A stretch of DNA of 46,687 nucleotides from Pantoea brenneri (lineage in GTDB: Bacteria > Pseudomonadota > Gammaproteobacteria > Enterobacterales > Enterobacteriaceae): the NCBI GenBank assembly GCA_002095305.1, contig MIEI01000036.1:1-46687 (forward strand), written 5' to 3'. The notes beneath the pieces were generated by a model. The model did not search any database. It saw only the letters and a program-made list of their open reading frames with translations, and was not told the origin of the DNA. Every line of letters begins with the position of its first letter. Positions within the stretch are counted from its first letter, which is position 1. Made by a program: the position numbers and the translations under genes. This document shows, one piece after another, positions 27,289-36,223 of this stretch.

Positions 27289-28305
27289 ATGGCTAAGTTC
27301 ACCTTAAAACAGATTGCTGCCCAGTCCGGCTTAAGCCTGGCGACGATTGACCGGGCGCTGCATCAGCGTGGCCGGGTGCATGCTCAAACGCAGCATCGCA
27401 TCCGTCAGGCGATTGCTGACCTTGAACTGCTGCAAAAAACGGCGCTGGCAAAAGGCAGAACCCTCTACTTTGATGTCATTATGCACACGCCCGATCGCTT
27501 TCGGGAACTGGTGCGCGAGGCGTTCAGCAGTCAGATAGCCAGCTTCGCCAGCTTTAAGCTCCAGCTGCGCTTTCACTTCAGCGAGACGTTAACCGCCGGG
27601 GAGATCAACGCGCTGTTAAGCAAAAGCGCGCTGCACAGCCACGGCATCATTCTCAAAGCGGCCCACTCTGAGTTGCTGAATCCCACTATCGACACCCTGC
27701 TTAAGCAGCGGATACCGGTCGTGACGGTGATGAGCGATCTGCCGACCAGTGCGCGCCTGCGCTACATCGGTATGGATAACTTTGATGCCGGCAAACTCGC
27801 CGCCTTCTTAATGACAAAATGGCTGCGATCGGAGCAGTCGCACATTGTGGCGATTACCGGCAGTAAAGACTTTATCGGTGAGCAGGAGCGCATTGAAGGT
27901 TTTGAACGGGCGATGCAGCAGTTTGCGCCACAGCATCGGGTCAGCGTAGTGGCAGGAGGATACGGTATCGATCCGTTGATGTATCAGTCGCTTAAGCAAT
28001 TTTTACAGGCCCACCCGGAAACGGATGCGGTCTACACGGTGGGTGGCGGTAATCCAGGCATCCTGCGCGCTTTTGACGAGCAAAAGAGGCCGATTAACGC
28101 CTTTATCGGTCACGATCTGGATCGGGAAAATCGAGCGCTGATGCAGGCAGGCAAAATTGATGCGCTGATCGAGCATAATTTACAACTTGATGCTCAACAT
28201 GCCTTCAGGACGCTGCTGGAATTTCACGGCTTTCTGCCCGCATCGGAGCCACTCGCCCCTTACTCAAAAATCAACATTATTACCCGCTATAACATGACCA
28301 CCTGA
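27289..28305 (+). CDS. LacI family transcriptional regulator
   Basis: A 338-aa protein with an N-terminal LacI HTH (FTLKQIAAQSGLSLATIDRALHQRGRVHAQTQHRIRQAIADL; the hinge region is atypical, lacking the classical LGY) and a type I periplasmic-binding-protein-like sensor domain (RYIGMDNFDAGKLAAFLMTKW, AITGSKDFIGEQERIEGFERAM, AVYTVGGGNPGILRAFDEQ). This resembles the subgroup whose sensor is related to sugar ABC binding proteins. No sugar operon is adjacent; the downstream gene is convergent. Effector and targets unknown. Confidence 0.9.
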   Translation: MAKFTLKQIAAQSGLSLATIDRALHQRGRVHAQTQHRIRQAIADLELLQKTALAKGRTLYFDVIMHTPDRFRELVREAFSSQIASFASFKLQLRFHFSETLTAGEINALLSKSALHSHGIILKAAHSELLNPTIDTLLKQRIPVVTVMSDLPTSARLRYIGMDNFDAGKLAAFLMTKWLRSEQSHIVAITGSKDFIGEQERIEGFERAMQQFAPQHRVSVVAGGYGIDPLMYQSLKQFLQAHPETDAVYTVGGGNPGILRAFDEQKRPINAFIGHDLDRENRALMQAGKIDALIEHNLQLDAQHAFRTLLEFHGFLPASEPLAPYSKINIITRYNMTT

Positions 28306-28329
28306 GCCTGCCGCCGACACCGTCAGGTA

Positions 28330-29214
28330 TTACAGCTTCACGTGATCGATCAGCGCACGGAGCTTGGGTGCGAGGTTTTTGCGGCTGGGAAAGTAGAGAT
28401 AAAATCCCGCAAAGCTCGGCAACCATGCGTCCAGCAACGTCACCAGCTCTCCACGCGCAATGTAAGGCTGAAACGTCTCTTCCATGCCGAAGCTGATCCC
28501 ACCACCGGCGCAGGCGGTGCGAATCATTACGCCCATGTCATTGGTGGTGAGCTGCGGATTGACTGCCACATCGAATTCACGCCCCTGGTCAGCGAACTCC
28601 CAGCGATACGGTGACAGACCCGGTCCTTTACGCCAGCCTATACAGCGATGCTCAATCAGCTGCTGCGGATGCTGCGGCGTTCCATGTCGCGCGAGGTAAT
28701 CTGGTGAGGCCACGGCAACCTGACGCTGCGCGGCGGAGACCGGCACCGCAATCATATCCTGGGCGATCACTTCCCCCAGCCGCACGCCCGCATCATAACC
28801 CTGATCGACAATATCAAACTCTTCATCGGTGACGGTGATATCCAGCTCGATCTGCGGATAGGCGGCCATAAAGCTCGCCAGCAGCTCCCCGCCAAGCATC
28901 CGTTCAGCGATGGAGGAGATCGCCAGCCGCAGCTGCCCGCGCGGCTCAGCGGCCAGCTCAGCGATATCGCTAATGGCCCGGTTCAGCTGATTAATCGCCG
29001 GTGCCACCTCGGCATACAGCCGTTGCCCCGCCTCGGTCAGTTGAATGGTGCGGGTGGTGCGTTGCATCAGTGACAGGTTGAGCAGGTCTTCCAGTCGCCG
29101 CAGCGTCTGACTGATTGCCGGGCGGGTAACCCCCAGCTGCTCGGCCGCCAGACGAAAATTACGCGTCTGCGCCACGATGACAAACACTTCCAGCGCATTT
29201 TTATCAGCCATCAT
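28330..29214 (-). CDS. LysR family transcriptional regulator
   Basis: A 294-aa protein: HTH in residues about 5-62 (LEVFVIVAQTRNFRLAAEQLGVTRPAISQTLRRLEDLLNLSLMQRTTRTIQLTEAG), then an effector domain ([62 protein letters not shown]). Divergent from the SDR gene at 29314 with 99 nt between the starts, so it probably regulates that gene. It is similar in layout to the regulator at 19015. Confidence 0.93.
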   Translation of the reverse strand: MMADKNALEVFVIVAQTRNFRLAAEQLGVTRPAISQTLRRLEDLLNLSLMQRTTRTIQLTEAGQRLYAEVAPAINQLNRAISDIAELAAEPRGQLRLAISSIAERMLGGELLASFMAAYPQIELDITVTDEEFDIVDQGYDAGVRLGEVIAQDMIAVPVSAAQRQVAVASPDYLARHGTPQHPQQLIEHRCIGWRKGPGLSPYRWEFADQGREFDVAVNPQLTTNDMGVMIRTACAGGGISFGMEETFQPYIARGELVTLLDAWLPSFAGFYLYFPSRKNLAPKLRALIDHVKL

Positions 29215-29313
29215 TGGTTAGTTACAGTTACCAGTCTATGAAGCAGTGGGCGGATTATCTTTATAGTCGAGCCATCGTAAGATCACCAGCGATATCAGAA
29301 CAGGAGAAGATTT

Positions 29314-30038
29314 ATGACGCAGAAAGTGATCTTAATTACCGGTGCCTCCAGCGGCATTGGCGCGGGCATCGCCCGTGAACTGGCGAAAACCGGCGCTACC
29401 TTGCTGCTGGGTGCCAGGCGCGAAGAGCGGCTGAATGCGCTGGCCGAAGAACTGCGGTTTAATGGCGCTGAGGTGGCCGTTAAAGCGCTGGACGTCACCC
29501 AGCGTGGTCAGTTGACCGATTTTGTCGGGTTTGCGCTGGCGCAATGGGGCCGGGTCGATGTGATGATCAATAACGCCGGTATTATGCCGCTCTCACACTG
29601 GCATCGCTGCGGGTCGAAGAGTGGGACCAGATGATCGATGTCAACATCAAAGGGGTGCTGTACGGCATTGCCGCCGTGTTGCCGCCGATGCTGGCCCGGC
29701 AATCCGGTCATATCATCAACATCGCCTCGATTGGCGCACTGGCGGTATCACCGACTGCGGCGGTCTATTGCGCCACCAAGTTTGCGGTACGGGCGATTTC
29801 CGACGGGTTACGTCAGGAGAATAGTCAGCTTCGGGTCACCTGTGTGCACCCTGGTGTGGTTGAAAGTGAACTGGCGGCGACCATTACTGACCCGACCGCG
29901 GCGCAGGCGATGCAGCAGTATCGGGCCATCGCGCTGCAGCCGGATGCTATTGGCCGGGCGGTACGCTACGCGATTGAACAGCCGGAGGAGGTAGACGTGA
30001 ATGAAATTGTGGTGCGGCCAACCCGCACCCAGCACTAA
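29314..30038 (+). pseudogene. SDR family oxidoreductase (frameshifted)
   Basis: Classical short-chain dehydrogenase. The N-terminal half (MTQKVILITGASSGIGAGIARELAKTG ... DVMINNAGIMPLS) runs to about 29594, then leaves frame. The rest (TLASLRVEEWDQMIDVNIKGVLYGIAAVLPPM ... NIASIGAL ... VYCATKFAVRA) is in the next frame. One missing base at 29592-29596 explains it and gives a 241-aa protein of normal length. Catalytic Ser (NIASIGA), Tyr and Lys (YCATK) and the NNAG motif are intact. Substrate unknown, NAD(P)-dependent. Divergent from the LysR gene. As with the other split genes, an assembly error is the simplest explanation. Confidence 0.88.
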
Positions 30039-30043
30039 GCCCT

Positions 30044-30070
30044 GGCCCGATGCCGTGCTGGCATCGGGCC
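30044..30070. terminator. Hairpin between convergent SDR and DUF1275 genes
   Basis: Perfect 11-bp stem GGCCCGATGCC (30044-30054) / GGCATCGGGCC (30060-30070) with a 5-nt loop, placed between two convergent genes. No U-tract on either side, so termination activity is uncertain. Confidence 0.5.
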
Positions 30071-30083
30071 GCGGTAAACGCGA

Positions 30084-30815
30084 TCAGTAGAAGCTTCTGC
30101 GGCTACGCTGCACGGTGATGGCAATTGCGGTCAGCGCCACCAGCATCAGAAATAGCCCTAAACCGATCATGGCGTTGAAGCCATAGGTTTTGAACAACAG
30201 CAGACCGGCAATACAACCGATCAGGAATGAGAACACCGTGGTCAGGTGGGTATGCAGCACCTTCTGGAAGAAACGGCGGTCGGCGCTTTCATCGTGCGAA
30301 ACATGCGACGACAACCACGATCCCAACGCAATGCCGGCATCGGTTAAGGTGCCGGTAATATGGGTTGATCTGACGCGACCGTTCGACAGCTGGGTGGAGG
30401 TAGCGTTATGAATCCCCATCAGGAAACCCAGCATCACCAGCACTTCGCCGTTAAAGCGCGGGGTATAGAACATGGTTTCAAAGATGGATGCTGCCGTCAG
30501 CGCGACGCCTTCAGCCAGAATAATCAGACAGAAAATGGTGCGCAGCCGATGTTTCTGACCGACGATCACCACCAGTCGGGCAACGGTGCAGCCCATAACA
30601 AAGGCGGTAATCAGCGCCAGCAAAAACAACAGAGTGTGCAGGTCGCTGGTGGTGACTTCGGTGGATATCTGTGAGGTGTTACCGGTCATGTGCGACGGAA
30701 AAAAACCGAACGCGCCCAGCGCCATGGCGTTAAGGATGCCCGCGGTGGTGGCCAGCACCAGTGCCAGCAGGCGATCTTCAGTATGCGATCTGACTTTCTT
30801 CTTTTTTATAAGCAC
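30084..30815 (-). CDS. YoaK family (DUF1275) membrane protein
   Basis: A protein of about 243 aa with six predicted membrane segments, including LLALVLATTAGILNAMALGAFGFFPSHMTGNTSQ (the G-x-FxSHMTGNT-like family signature), FLLALITAFVMGCTVARLVVIV, MLGFLMGIHNATSTQLSNGRVRSTHITGTLTDAG and FSFLIGCIAGLLLF. A longer frame could start at TTG 30842, but GGGGA 6 nt before GTG 30815 favours the start used here. Function of the family is unknown; transport is usually suggested. Confidence 0.85.
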   Translation of the reverse strand: MLIKKKKVRSHTEDRLLALVLATTAGILNAMALGAFGFFPSHMTGNTSQISTEVTTSDLHTLLFLLALITAFVMGCTVARLVVIVGQKHRLRTIFCLIILAEGVALTAASIFETMFYTPRFNGEVLVMLGFLMGIHNATSTQLSNGRVRSTHITGTLTDAGIALGSWLSSHVSHDESADRRFFQKVLHTHLTTVFSFLIGCIAGLLLFKTYGFNAMIGLGLFLMLVALTAIAITVQRSRRSFY

Positions 30816-31022
30816 AGGATTCCCCAAAACAGGTGGATGCAAACGGGTTTAACCGCTTCAAGCATACAACCTGATAAGAAATAATCCTGTCAGAAACAGA
30901 TTACTCCGATGAAATAAGCCATTAATTTTGCTGATTTTTATAAAGCAGTTTCAGTTTATCTCTATAAGTGTCAACCTGACTCGTTTGCGACAGACCGCAG
31001 CACGCCAGCGGTTGGCAGAGCG

Positions 31023-31352
31023 TTAATCAACAATGAACAGTCGCGCGCCAACCGGCGTTGAAGAACGATGCGGTTCTGCGTTGTCTGCCACCTGGTAACT
31101 GATGCCAGGCGTCAGCACAAAGCGGCGGCCATCGGCCAGTTCGGTATGCAGTTCCCCGGCAAGACACAGCAGTATGTGGCCTTTAACGCACCAGTGATCG
31201 GCGAGATAACCGGGTGAATAATCGACCATCCTGACGCGAATATCGTTGAACTGTAGGGTTCGCCAAATCGCCTGGCCCTGATCGCCGGGATGAACCGTTT
31301 CTTCCACCTGCTCCCATTGCGTCAGTCCAAACGGCAAATTATCAATTTTCAT
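31023..31352 (-). CDS. DHCW-motif cupin fold protein
   Basis: A 109-aa single-domain cupin. The motif LADHWCVKGHILLCLAGELHTELADGRRFVLTPGISYQVAD is that of the small DHCW-type cupin proteins. The cupin core His/Glu residues are partly replaced (DHWC, GH), so metal binding is uncertain. Start ATG 31352 with GGGAG upstream. It lies 49 nt downstream of the racemase gene on the same strand and may be co-transcribed with it. Biochemical function unknown. Confidence 0.85.
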   Translation of the reverse strand: MKIDNLPFGLTQWEQVEETVHPGDQGQAIWRTLQFNDIRVRMVDYSPGYLADHWCVKGHILLCLAGELHTELADGRRFVLTPGISYQVADNAEPHRSSTPVGARLFIVD

Positions 31353-31401
31353 GCGTGCTCCCGGGTAAATAGCAGCCAGTCTGCTGCCATGTTGAAAAAT
31401 G

Positions 31402-32094
31402 CTATGCCAGCGCCTGGTTTACCGCTTCTTCCGCGTGAATCAGCGTGGTATCAAATAACGGGACGCTGGCATCGCTGTCATCCACCAGCAGGGTGATTTC
31501 GGTACATCCCAGAATGATCGCTTCTGCTCCCTGATCCACCAGCTGCTGCATAATCTGCCGGTAGCGCTGACGCGAAGCCGGATTAATTGTGCCGAGGCAC
31601 AGCTCGTGATAAATCACCTGATGAACCAACGCGCGGTCCTCTTCCGCTGGGACGATAACCTGCAGATTGAACTGTTGCTCCAGCCGCCCGCGATAAAACG
31701 CCTGTTCCATGGTGAAGCGGGTCGCCAGCAACCCCACCTTGCGCAATCCCGCCTGCTGAATCCGTCGCCCGGTGGCATCAGCGATGTGCAACAGCGGCAC
31801 GGAGACCGCTGCGCTGATCTGCGGGGCTACTTTATGCATGGTATTGGTACACAGCACGATAAACTGCGCGCCGGCACGCTCCAGATTCTGCGCCGCCGCG
31901 GCCAGCATTTCGCCCGCCTGCTGCCATTCACCCGCCGCCTGCAACTGCTCGATCGGCTGGAAATCGACGCTGTAAAGCACCAGCTGCGCCGAGTGCAATC
32001 CACCCAGTCGCTGTTTAACCTGCTGATTGAGGATGCGATAGTAGAGCGCGGTCGACTCCCATGACATTCCCCCTAACAGACCGATGACTTTCAT
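31402..32094 (-). CDS. Aspartate/glutamate racemase family protein
   Basis: A 230-aa protein. Typical features: MKVIGLLGGMSWESTALYYRILN at the N-terminus, the first catalytic Cys in VLCTNTMHKVA (Cys about 82), and the second in AIILGCTEITLLV. The two-cysteine Asp/Glu racemase fold interconverts D and L amino acids without cofactor; closest in layout to E. coli YgeA (broad-specificity amino acid racemase). AGGAG precedes ATG 32094. Preceded by the MFS gene's stop region only 78 nt away on the same strand. Confidence 0.9.
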   Translation of the reverse strand: MKVIGLLGGMSWESTALYYRILNQQVKQRLGGLHSAQLVLYSVDFQPIEQLQAAGEWQQAGEMLAAAAQNLERAGAQFIVLCTNTMHKVAPQISAAVSVPLLHIADATGRRIQQAGLRKVGLLATRFTMEQAFYRGRLEQQFNLQVIVPAEEDRALVHQVIYHELCLGTINPASRQRYRQIMQQLVDQGAEAIILGCTEITLLVDDSDASVPLFDTTLIHAEEAVNQALA

Positions 32095-32172
32095 TGCGGC
32101 TCCTGAATATGTGACCCATCAGCAGCATGCCAGATCGCGCGATATCAGCAATGGTTTGTTGAGACTTGTGAT

Positions 32173-33325
32173 TTAGTTTGCCTGCGGTCTGAACTGCCAG
32201 GCAATCGCCATCAGCCCCACCACCCCGACGCTCATCATCAGCCAGGCGCTGGTCAGCGATGCCCCGCTGTCACGCACCCAGCCAGCCACCAATGGCATAA
32301 TGGACGCGATGAGATAGCCTCCGCCCTGCACCCGCGATAACAGCACGGCGGCCTCGGTGGCATTTCGGGCATGATCGAGCGTGACGATCAGCGACAGCGG
32401 AAACAGCGCCCCGATCCCAAGGCCGAGTAGCAGCGTCGACAGCAGCGGCATGGTACCCGGCGCGACAATCAGCGCGATCAGTCCGGCCAGCAGCAGCGTC
32501 AGCACCAGCAGCAGTAACCGGCGGCGATTGGGAAAACGCTGCTGAACGGCAGAGATCACCAGTCCGGCAACCACTTCTGTCAGCGTCAGCCCGGCGAGCA
32601 GGAAGCCGCTGTTGCGGGCGCTCCAGCCAGCTGGATATAAAACGGCGGCAGCCAGGCCAGCACCAGGGTATAGGCGCCGGTTCCAATACCAAAAAACAGT
32701 AACAGTAACAAAGTGCGCGACGCGGACAGCGCAGCTACCCCAACGGACGGTGCGAGATCCGCCGGACTATCCGGATTCGCTGACCGCCAGACCAGCAGGG
32801 TGATCAGTGCCAGCCCGCCCGCCGTGGCCAGCGCCGCGGGTAAACCGAGCAGCGAAAACAGCGGATCCGCACCCGCAGCCATCAGCGCCGCACCCGCCAT
32901 AATCCCGGTGCTGAATAACGCCATCAGCGTCGGGGCGGCGTGGAGATAGCGCTGCCGGATCAGCGCCGGCATCAGTGCCTGTATCACCCCGATCCCCGCG
33001 CCGCCTGCCAGCGCCGTCAGCATCAACGACAGCGGCGAGAGCGAAAAGCCACGCCACAGCGAGGCGATCGCCAGACAGATCAGCCCTGCCGCAATGCCGC
33101 GCGCCGCACCGCTACGCTTAAGCAGCCACGGGCCAGCCAGTGCGGCAAGCCCCATCATGGCGACCGGCAACGTGGTCAGCAGGCTAAACGTCGTCGCCGA
33201 CAAACCGGCCTGCTGTTGCAATGCCGGAAACAGCGGCCGATAATCGCCAGTAGCGGGCGCAGATTGAGCCCGACAAGAAAGGCGATCGGTGCGAAGATAG
33301 CGGGTAATAAGCGGGTGTTTTTCAT
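32173..33325 (-). pseudogene. MFS transporter, CynX/NimT type (two frameshifts)
   Basis: Three frames combine into one transporter: MKNTRLLPAIFAPIAFLVGLNLRPLLAIIG (start ATG 33325), then PLFPALQQQAGLSATTFSLLTTLPVAMMGLAAL through VLAWLPPFYIQLG, then WSARNSGFLLAGLTLTEVVAGLVISAV to the end. One base is missing near 33235-33238 and another in the CC at 32627-32628; restoring both gives 384 aa with twelve membrane segments. N-terminal LNLRPLLA...G and the overall length match the cyanate/2-nitroimidazole transporter group of the major facilitator superfamily. Substrate unknown. Divergent from a MarR gene, with a perfect 18-bp palindrome between them. Confidence 0.85.
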
Positions 33326-33376
33326 AGCCGACTCCGTGGACAGGAACAACGCTGACAGCACCAGGCTGTCACTGTT

Positions 33377-33394
33377 TATCTTAACGTTAAGATA
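33377..33394. promoter_or_regulatory. Perfect palindromic operator for the MarR regulator
   Basis: TATCTTAACGTTAAGATA is a perfect 18-bp palindrome in the 133-nt divergent region, 52 nt from the MFS start and 65 nt from the MarR start. Size and symmetry fit a MarR-family dimer site, placed to control both genes. Confidence 0.75.
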
Positions 33395-33458
33395 TATTCC
33401 GGCCGCCGTTAAGGGGCTGAGCACAACCCGACAAATTAGCCACACAGTTAACAGGTGA

Positions 33459-33980
33459 ATGATGCAGGACCATATCGATTTTGTAGTCAGTCAGTGGGAC
33501 AGCGCCATGCCAGATCTGGATGCCTCCTCAATGCGCATCGTCGGCAGGATGCTGCGCCTGATGAAACATCTGGCAAAAGCACGCAGTCAGGCGCTGGAGC
33601 AGTTTGACTTCCATGACGGGGAATTTGACGTGCTGGCGACATTGCGCCGGGCCGGGACGCCGTACTGTCTGTCACCGACCCAGCTGTATACCTCGCTGCT
33701 TGTCACCTCCGGCGCGATGACCCATCGTCTCAAGCGGCTGGAACAGCGAGGTCTGATCGCGCGCGTGGAGTCACCCGATGATAAGCGCAGTATGCTGGTG
33801 GGACTGACCGCGCAGGGTCAGCGCTGTATTGAGCAGGCGTTAGCGGTGCATACTGCCACCCAGAATGCCGTACTGGCACCGCTTTCGCTGACAGAACGCA
33901 ACGCGCTGGAAGGAATGCTGAAAACGCTGTTGCTGCCGTTTCCCGGTGAAGCGGTTACCGCAGCGGCAGAAAAAGATTAA
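33459..33980 (+). CDS. MarR family transcriptional regulator
   Basis: A 173-aa protein. The winged-helix core is at residues about 40-140: FDFHDGEFDVLATLRRAGTPYCLSPTQLYTSLLVTSGAMTHRLKRLEQRGLIARVESPDDKRSMLVGLTAQG, the typical DxRS/D-K-R-S wing. Divergent from the MFS transporter, sharing one palindromic operator, so it is a probable local repressor of the transporter that responds to its substrate. Its stop codon shares bases with the convergent XRE-cupin stop codon. Confidence 0.93.
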   Translation: MMQDHIDFVVSQWDSAMPDLDASSMRIVGRMLRLMKHLAKARSQALEQFDFHDGEFDVLATLRRAGTPYCLSPTQLYTSLLVTSGAMTHRLKRLEQRGLIARVESPDDKRSMLVGLTAQGQRCIEQALAVHTATQNAVLAPLSLTERNALEGMLKTLLLPFPGEAVTAAAEKD

Positions 33981-34578
33981 CGGTGCAGTTCAGCAACCGT
34001 CATGGTGAAGATCACCGGCTGTTGATCGGCGCTGGCATAGGCGTGCGGCATATCGGTTCGCGCGACTGCCGCGCAGCCCGGCCCGACCACCAGCGTCTGA
34101 TCGCCAACGGTTAACGCCAGGCTGCCCTGCTCAACGTGCAGCAACTCCAGCGTACCGGCCGGATGGCCTCGGAGCGGAATGTTTCACCGGCAAACATCTG
34201 CCAGCGCCACAGCTCAATCATGTCAGGCCCGCGGGTACCGGCCAGCAGCTGCGCGCGACCACCCTGTTCGCCCTGCCACAAGGTCGGAATCGCACTGTGA
34301 TCAATCAGCCAGGCGGCAGGCGTATGGGTCACATTGACGATATCCGCCACCGACACGCCCAGCGCGGCGGCAATTTTGCATAAAATCGCAATGCTGGGAT
34401 TGGCTTCGCCCTTCTCAATTTCCACCAGCATCCCTTTGCTGACTCCGGCCCGGCGGGATAGCGCATCCAGCGACAGTTTCTGGCTTTTACGCCAGTTTTT
34501 AATGCTGTCAGAGACAGCCTGATTGACACTCGACACGTCAGCGCCTGCGTCGGTCGATATATTGACTTTTTTGGTCAT
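33977..34578 (-). pseudogene. XRE family regulator with C-terminal cupin domain (frameshifted)
   Basis: Residues about 25-80 are an XRE helix-turn-helix (SIKNWRKSQKLSLDALSRRAGVSKGMLVEIEKGEANPSIAILCKIAAALGVSVADIV). The cupin domain follows (GGRAQLLAGTRGPDMIELWRWQMFAGETFRSEA) but frame is lost at the GG of 34165-34166. Adding one G restores HPAGTLELLHVEQGSLALTVGDQTLVVGPG through to MTVAELHR and a stop at 33977, for 200 aa in all. Such XRE-cupin proteins sense small ligands. Divergent from the B3/B4 gene with 43 nt between the starts, so it probably controls that gene. Confidence 0.88.
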
Positions 34579-34621
34579 CGGTCATTACTATGAAATAAAT
34601 TAGTCACTGAGAGATTATCCA

Positions 34622-35317
34622 ATGTTATCTGTTGATCCGTCAATCGACCCGGCCGTATTTGCACTGGCACCCGGCTTTCGCGCCATGAGCATTGTGGTGG
34701 AGGCCGCGCCAGTCACCTGCCCTGAGGTTGCCGGGCAGGCGCTGAAACGGGCCTGCCGCCAGGTGCTGGAGCAGGATGTGGCGTGGGCCGACGCCCATCT
34801 CGCGGCGTGGGCGGAGGTGTTCAAAGCGTTTGGCGCGAAGGCGAAACGGACTCCCTGCTCGGCTGACGCGCTGCGCAAACGGGTACTGCGCGATGGCGTA
34901 ATGCCGGCTATCGATCCGGTGGTGGATCTGTATAACGCCATCAGCATTCAGTATGCGCTGCCGGTCGGCGGTGAAAACATTGCCGCCTACGTTGGTGCGC
35001 CGCGGCTGGTGATCGCCGATGGCAGTGAGTCATTCGATACGGTCAAAGAAGGCGAAGTGGTATATGAGTCGCCGGAGCCGGGAGAAGTAATCTGGCGCGA
35101 CGATCGGGGCGTAACCTGCCGCCGCTGGAACTGGCGTCAGGGTGTGCGCACCCGGCTGGATGCGCAGGCGCGACAGATGTGGTTTATCCTTGAAAGCCTG
35201 CCGGCAATGCCGCTGGCGGCGCTGCAACAGGCCAGTGACGATCTGATCGCCGGTCTGCAACAGATGATGCCAGACGCCACCATCGACGCACGCCTGATAG
35301 ACGCCTCTGACGCGTAA
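34622..35317 (+). CDS. B3/B4 domain-containing protein
   Basis: A 231-aa protein made of a single B3/B4 domain, as found in the beta subunit of phenylalanyl-tRNA synthetase where it edits mischarged tRNA. Supporting stretches: AWAEVFKAFGAKAKRTPCSADALRKRVLRDGVMPAIDPVVDLYNAISIQYALPVGGENI and EVIWRDDRGVTCRRWNWRQGVRTRL, both typical of the standalone family. No synthetase or tRNA-binding extension is fused. Standalone members are suspected to be editing or amino-acid-handling proteins, but their role is not established. Divergently linked to an XRE-cupin regulator. Confidence 0.9.
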   Translation: MLSVDPSIDPAVFALAPGFRAMSIVVEAAPVTCPEVAGQALKRACRQVLEQDVAWADAHLAAWAEVFKAFGAKAKRTPCSADALRKRVLRDGVMPAIDPVVDLYNAISIQYALPVGGENIAAYVGAPRLVIADGSESFDTVKEGEVVYESPEPGEVIWRDDRGVTCRRWNWRQGVRTRLDAQARQMWFILESLPAMPLAALQQASDDLIAGLQQMMPDATIDARLIDASDA

Positions 35318-35431
35318 ACCTGACCTCAACCGCCTGACAGCATGGGTTAACGGCGAACCGGATATATGGCAGGATACGCGCCCTGTGTCCGGCGATTCTC
35401 TGGCGGACCTCTTCTGCAGATAACGGGGGTA

Positions 35432-35761
35432 GTGTTGGTTAAGGGTAAACTCAAGTGGTTGATACCGCTGCTGGCGGTGCTGGCGCTGGCGGGCTGGTGG
35501 TTGATTCCGCATTTCAGCAGCGAGGATAAAGCGTACTACGTTGCGGTATTCTGCGGCATCGATCATCATGATACCCAACGGTTGCTGCCGCAGATGCAGC
35601 AGATCATCGAAGGCAGCAATTCTGACTATGCGCTGCAGAAAATCACTTTCAAACCGGCACTGGGCCGTCAGGTGATCGACCACTGGCAACAGCTGAGCGC
35701 CGATGAGCAACGCCAGGCAGCAACCGATAACCTCACCTGCCAACAGTTACTGAAACGCTGA
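35432..35761 (+). CDS. Small membrane-anchored hypothetical protein
   Basis: About 109 aa. The frame is open from 35366, but GGGGG at 35425-35429 points to GTG 35432 or TTG 35435 as start. The N-terminus KGKLKWLIPLLAVLALAGWWLIPHF is a single signal anchor with positive residues before it. The remainder (about 80 residues, SSEDKAYYVAVFCGIDHHDTQRLLPQMQQIIEG ... TDNLTCQQLLKR) would be periplasmic and contains two cysteines that could form a disulphide. Not recognised; typical of small enterobacterial inner-membrane proteins. Confidence 0.6.
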   Translation: MLVKGKLKWLIPLLAVLALAGWWLIPHFSSEDKAYYVAVFCGIDHHDTQRLLPQMQQIIEGSNSDYALQKITFKPALGRQVIDHWQQLSADEQRQAATDNLTCQQLLKR

Positions 35762-35813
35762 AACGGCTAAAGAGATGCTGCGCCGCCCCGGCTAAAACCC
35801 GCAAGGAAACAGT

Positions 35814-36191
35814 ATGCCGCAACCTGAACGCATCAATTATCCGCAGTTCGGCGAGGTGAAAGCGCCTTATGTGCATGCGGTGAAACATGGCGATACCCTC
35901 TACGTTTCCGGCCTGACCGCCTTTTGCACGCCGGCACAGCAGGGTGACATCGCTGAACAGGCGGAGGCGATCTTTTCACAGCTTAAACTGATCGCCGACG
36001 CTGAGCAGACGTCGCTGGCCGCTCTGTTGAAGGTGACCATTTTTATCACCGCCTTCACCGACATTGCGGCGCTGCGCGCGGTGCTGTTCCGTCACTACGG
36101 CAGCCATCTGCCCGCCAGTTCCCTGGTGCAGGTCAGTGGCCTGTTTTCGGCTGATTTACGCATTGAGATTGAGGCGATTTTCGCCCTGTGA
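35814..36191 (+). CDS. RidA family protein
   Basis: A 125-aa protein of the YjgF/YER057c/UK114 family: KAPYVHAVKHGDTLYVSGLTA, QGDIAEQAEAIFSQLKLIADAEQTSLAALLKVTIFI, and ASSLVQVSGLFSADLRIEIEAIFAL (the usual R-x-x-V....L......VEIE end, with Ser-Leu in place of the more common Arg). RidA proteins deaminate reactive enamine/imine intermediates. The catalytic Arg of the archetype (Arg105 in E. coli RidA) is replaced here by Ser in PASSLVQV, so this is one of the Rid subfamilies without proven imine deaminase activity. Followed 32 nt later by a LysE-type exporter. Confidence 0.88.
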   Translation: MPQPERINYPQFGEVKAPYVHAVKHGDTLYVSGLTAFCTPAQQGDIAEQAEAIFSQLKLIADAEQTSLAALLKVTIFITAFTDIAALRAVLFRHYGSHLPASSLVQVSGLFSADLRIEIEAIFAL

Positions 36192-36223
36192 ATCTCTCAC
36201 CCTGGAGAGCGTAACCCGTTCCG

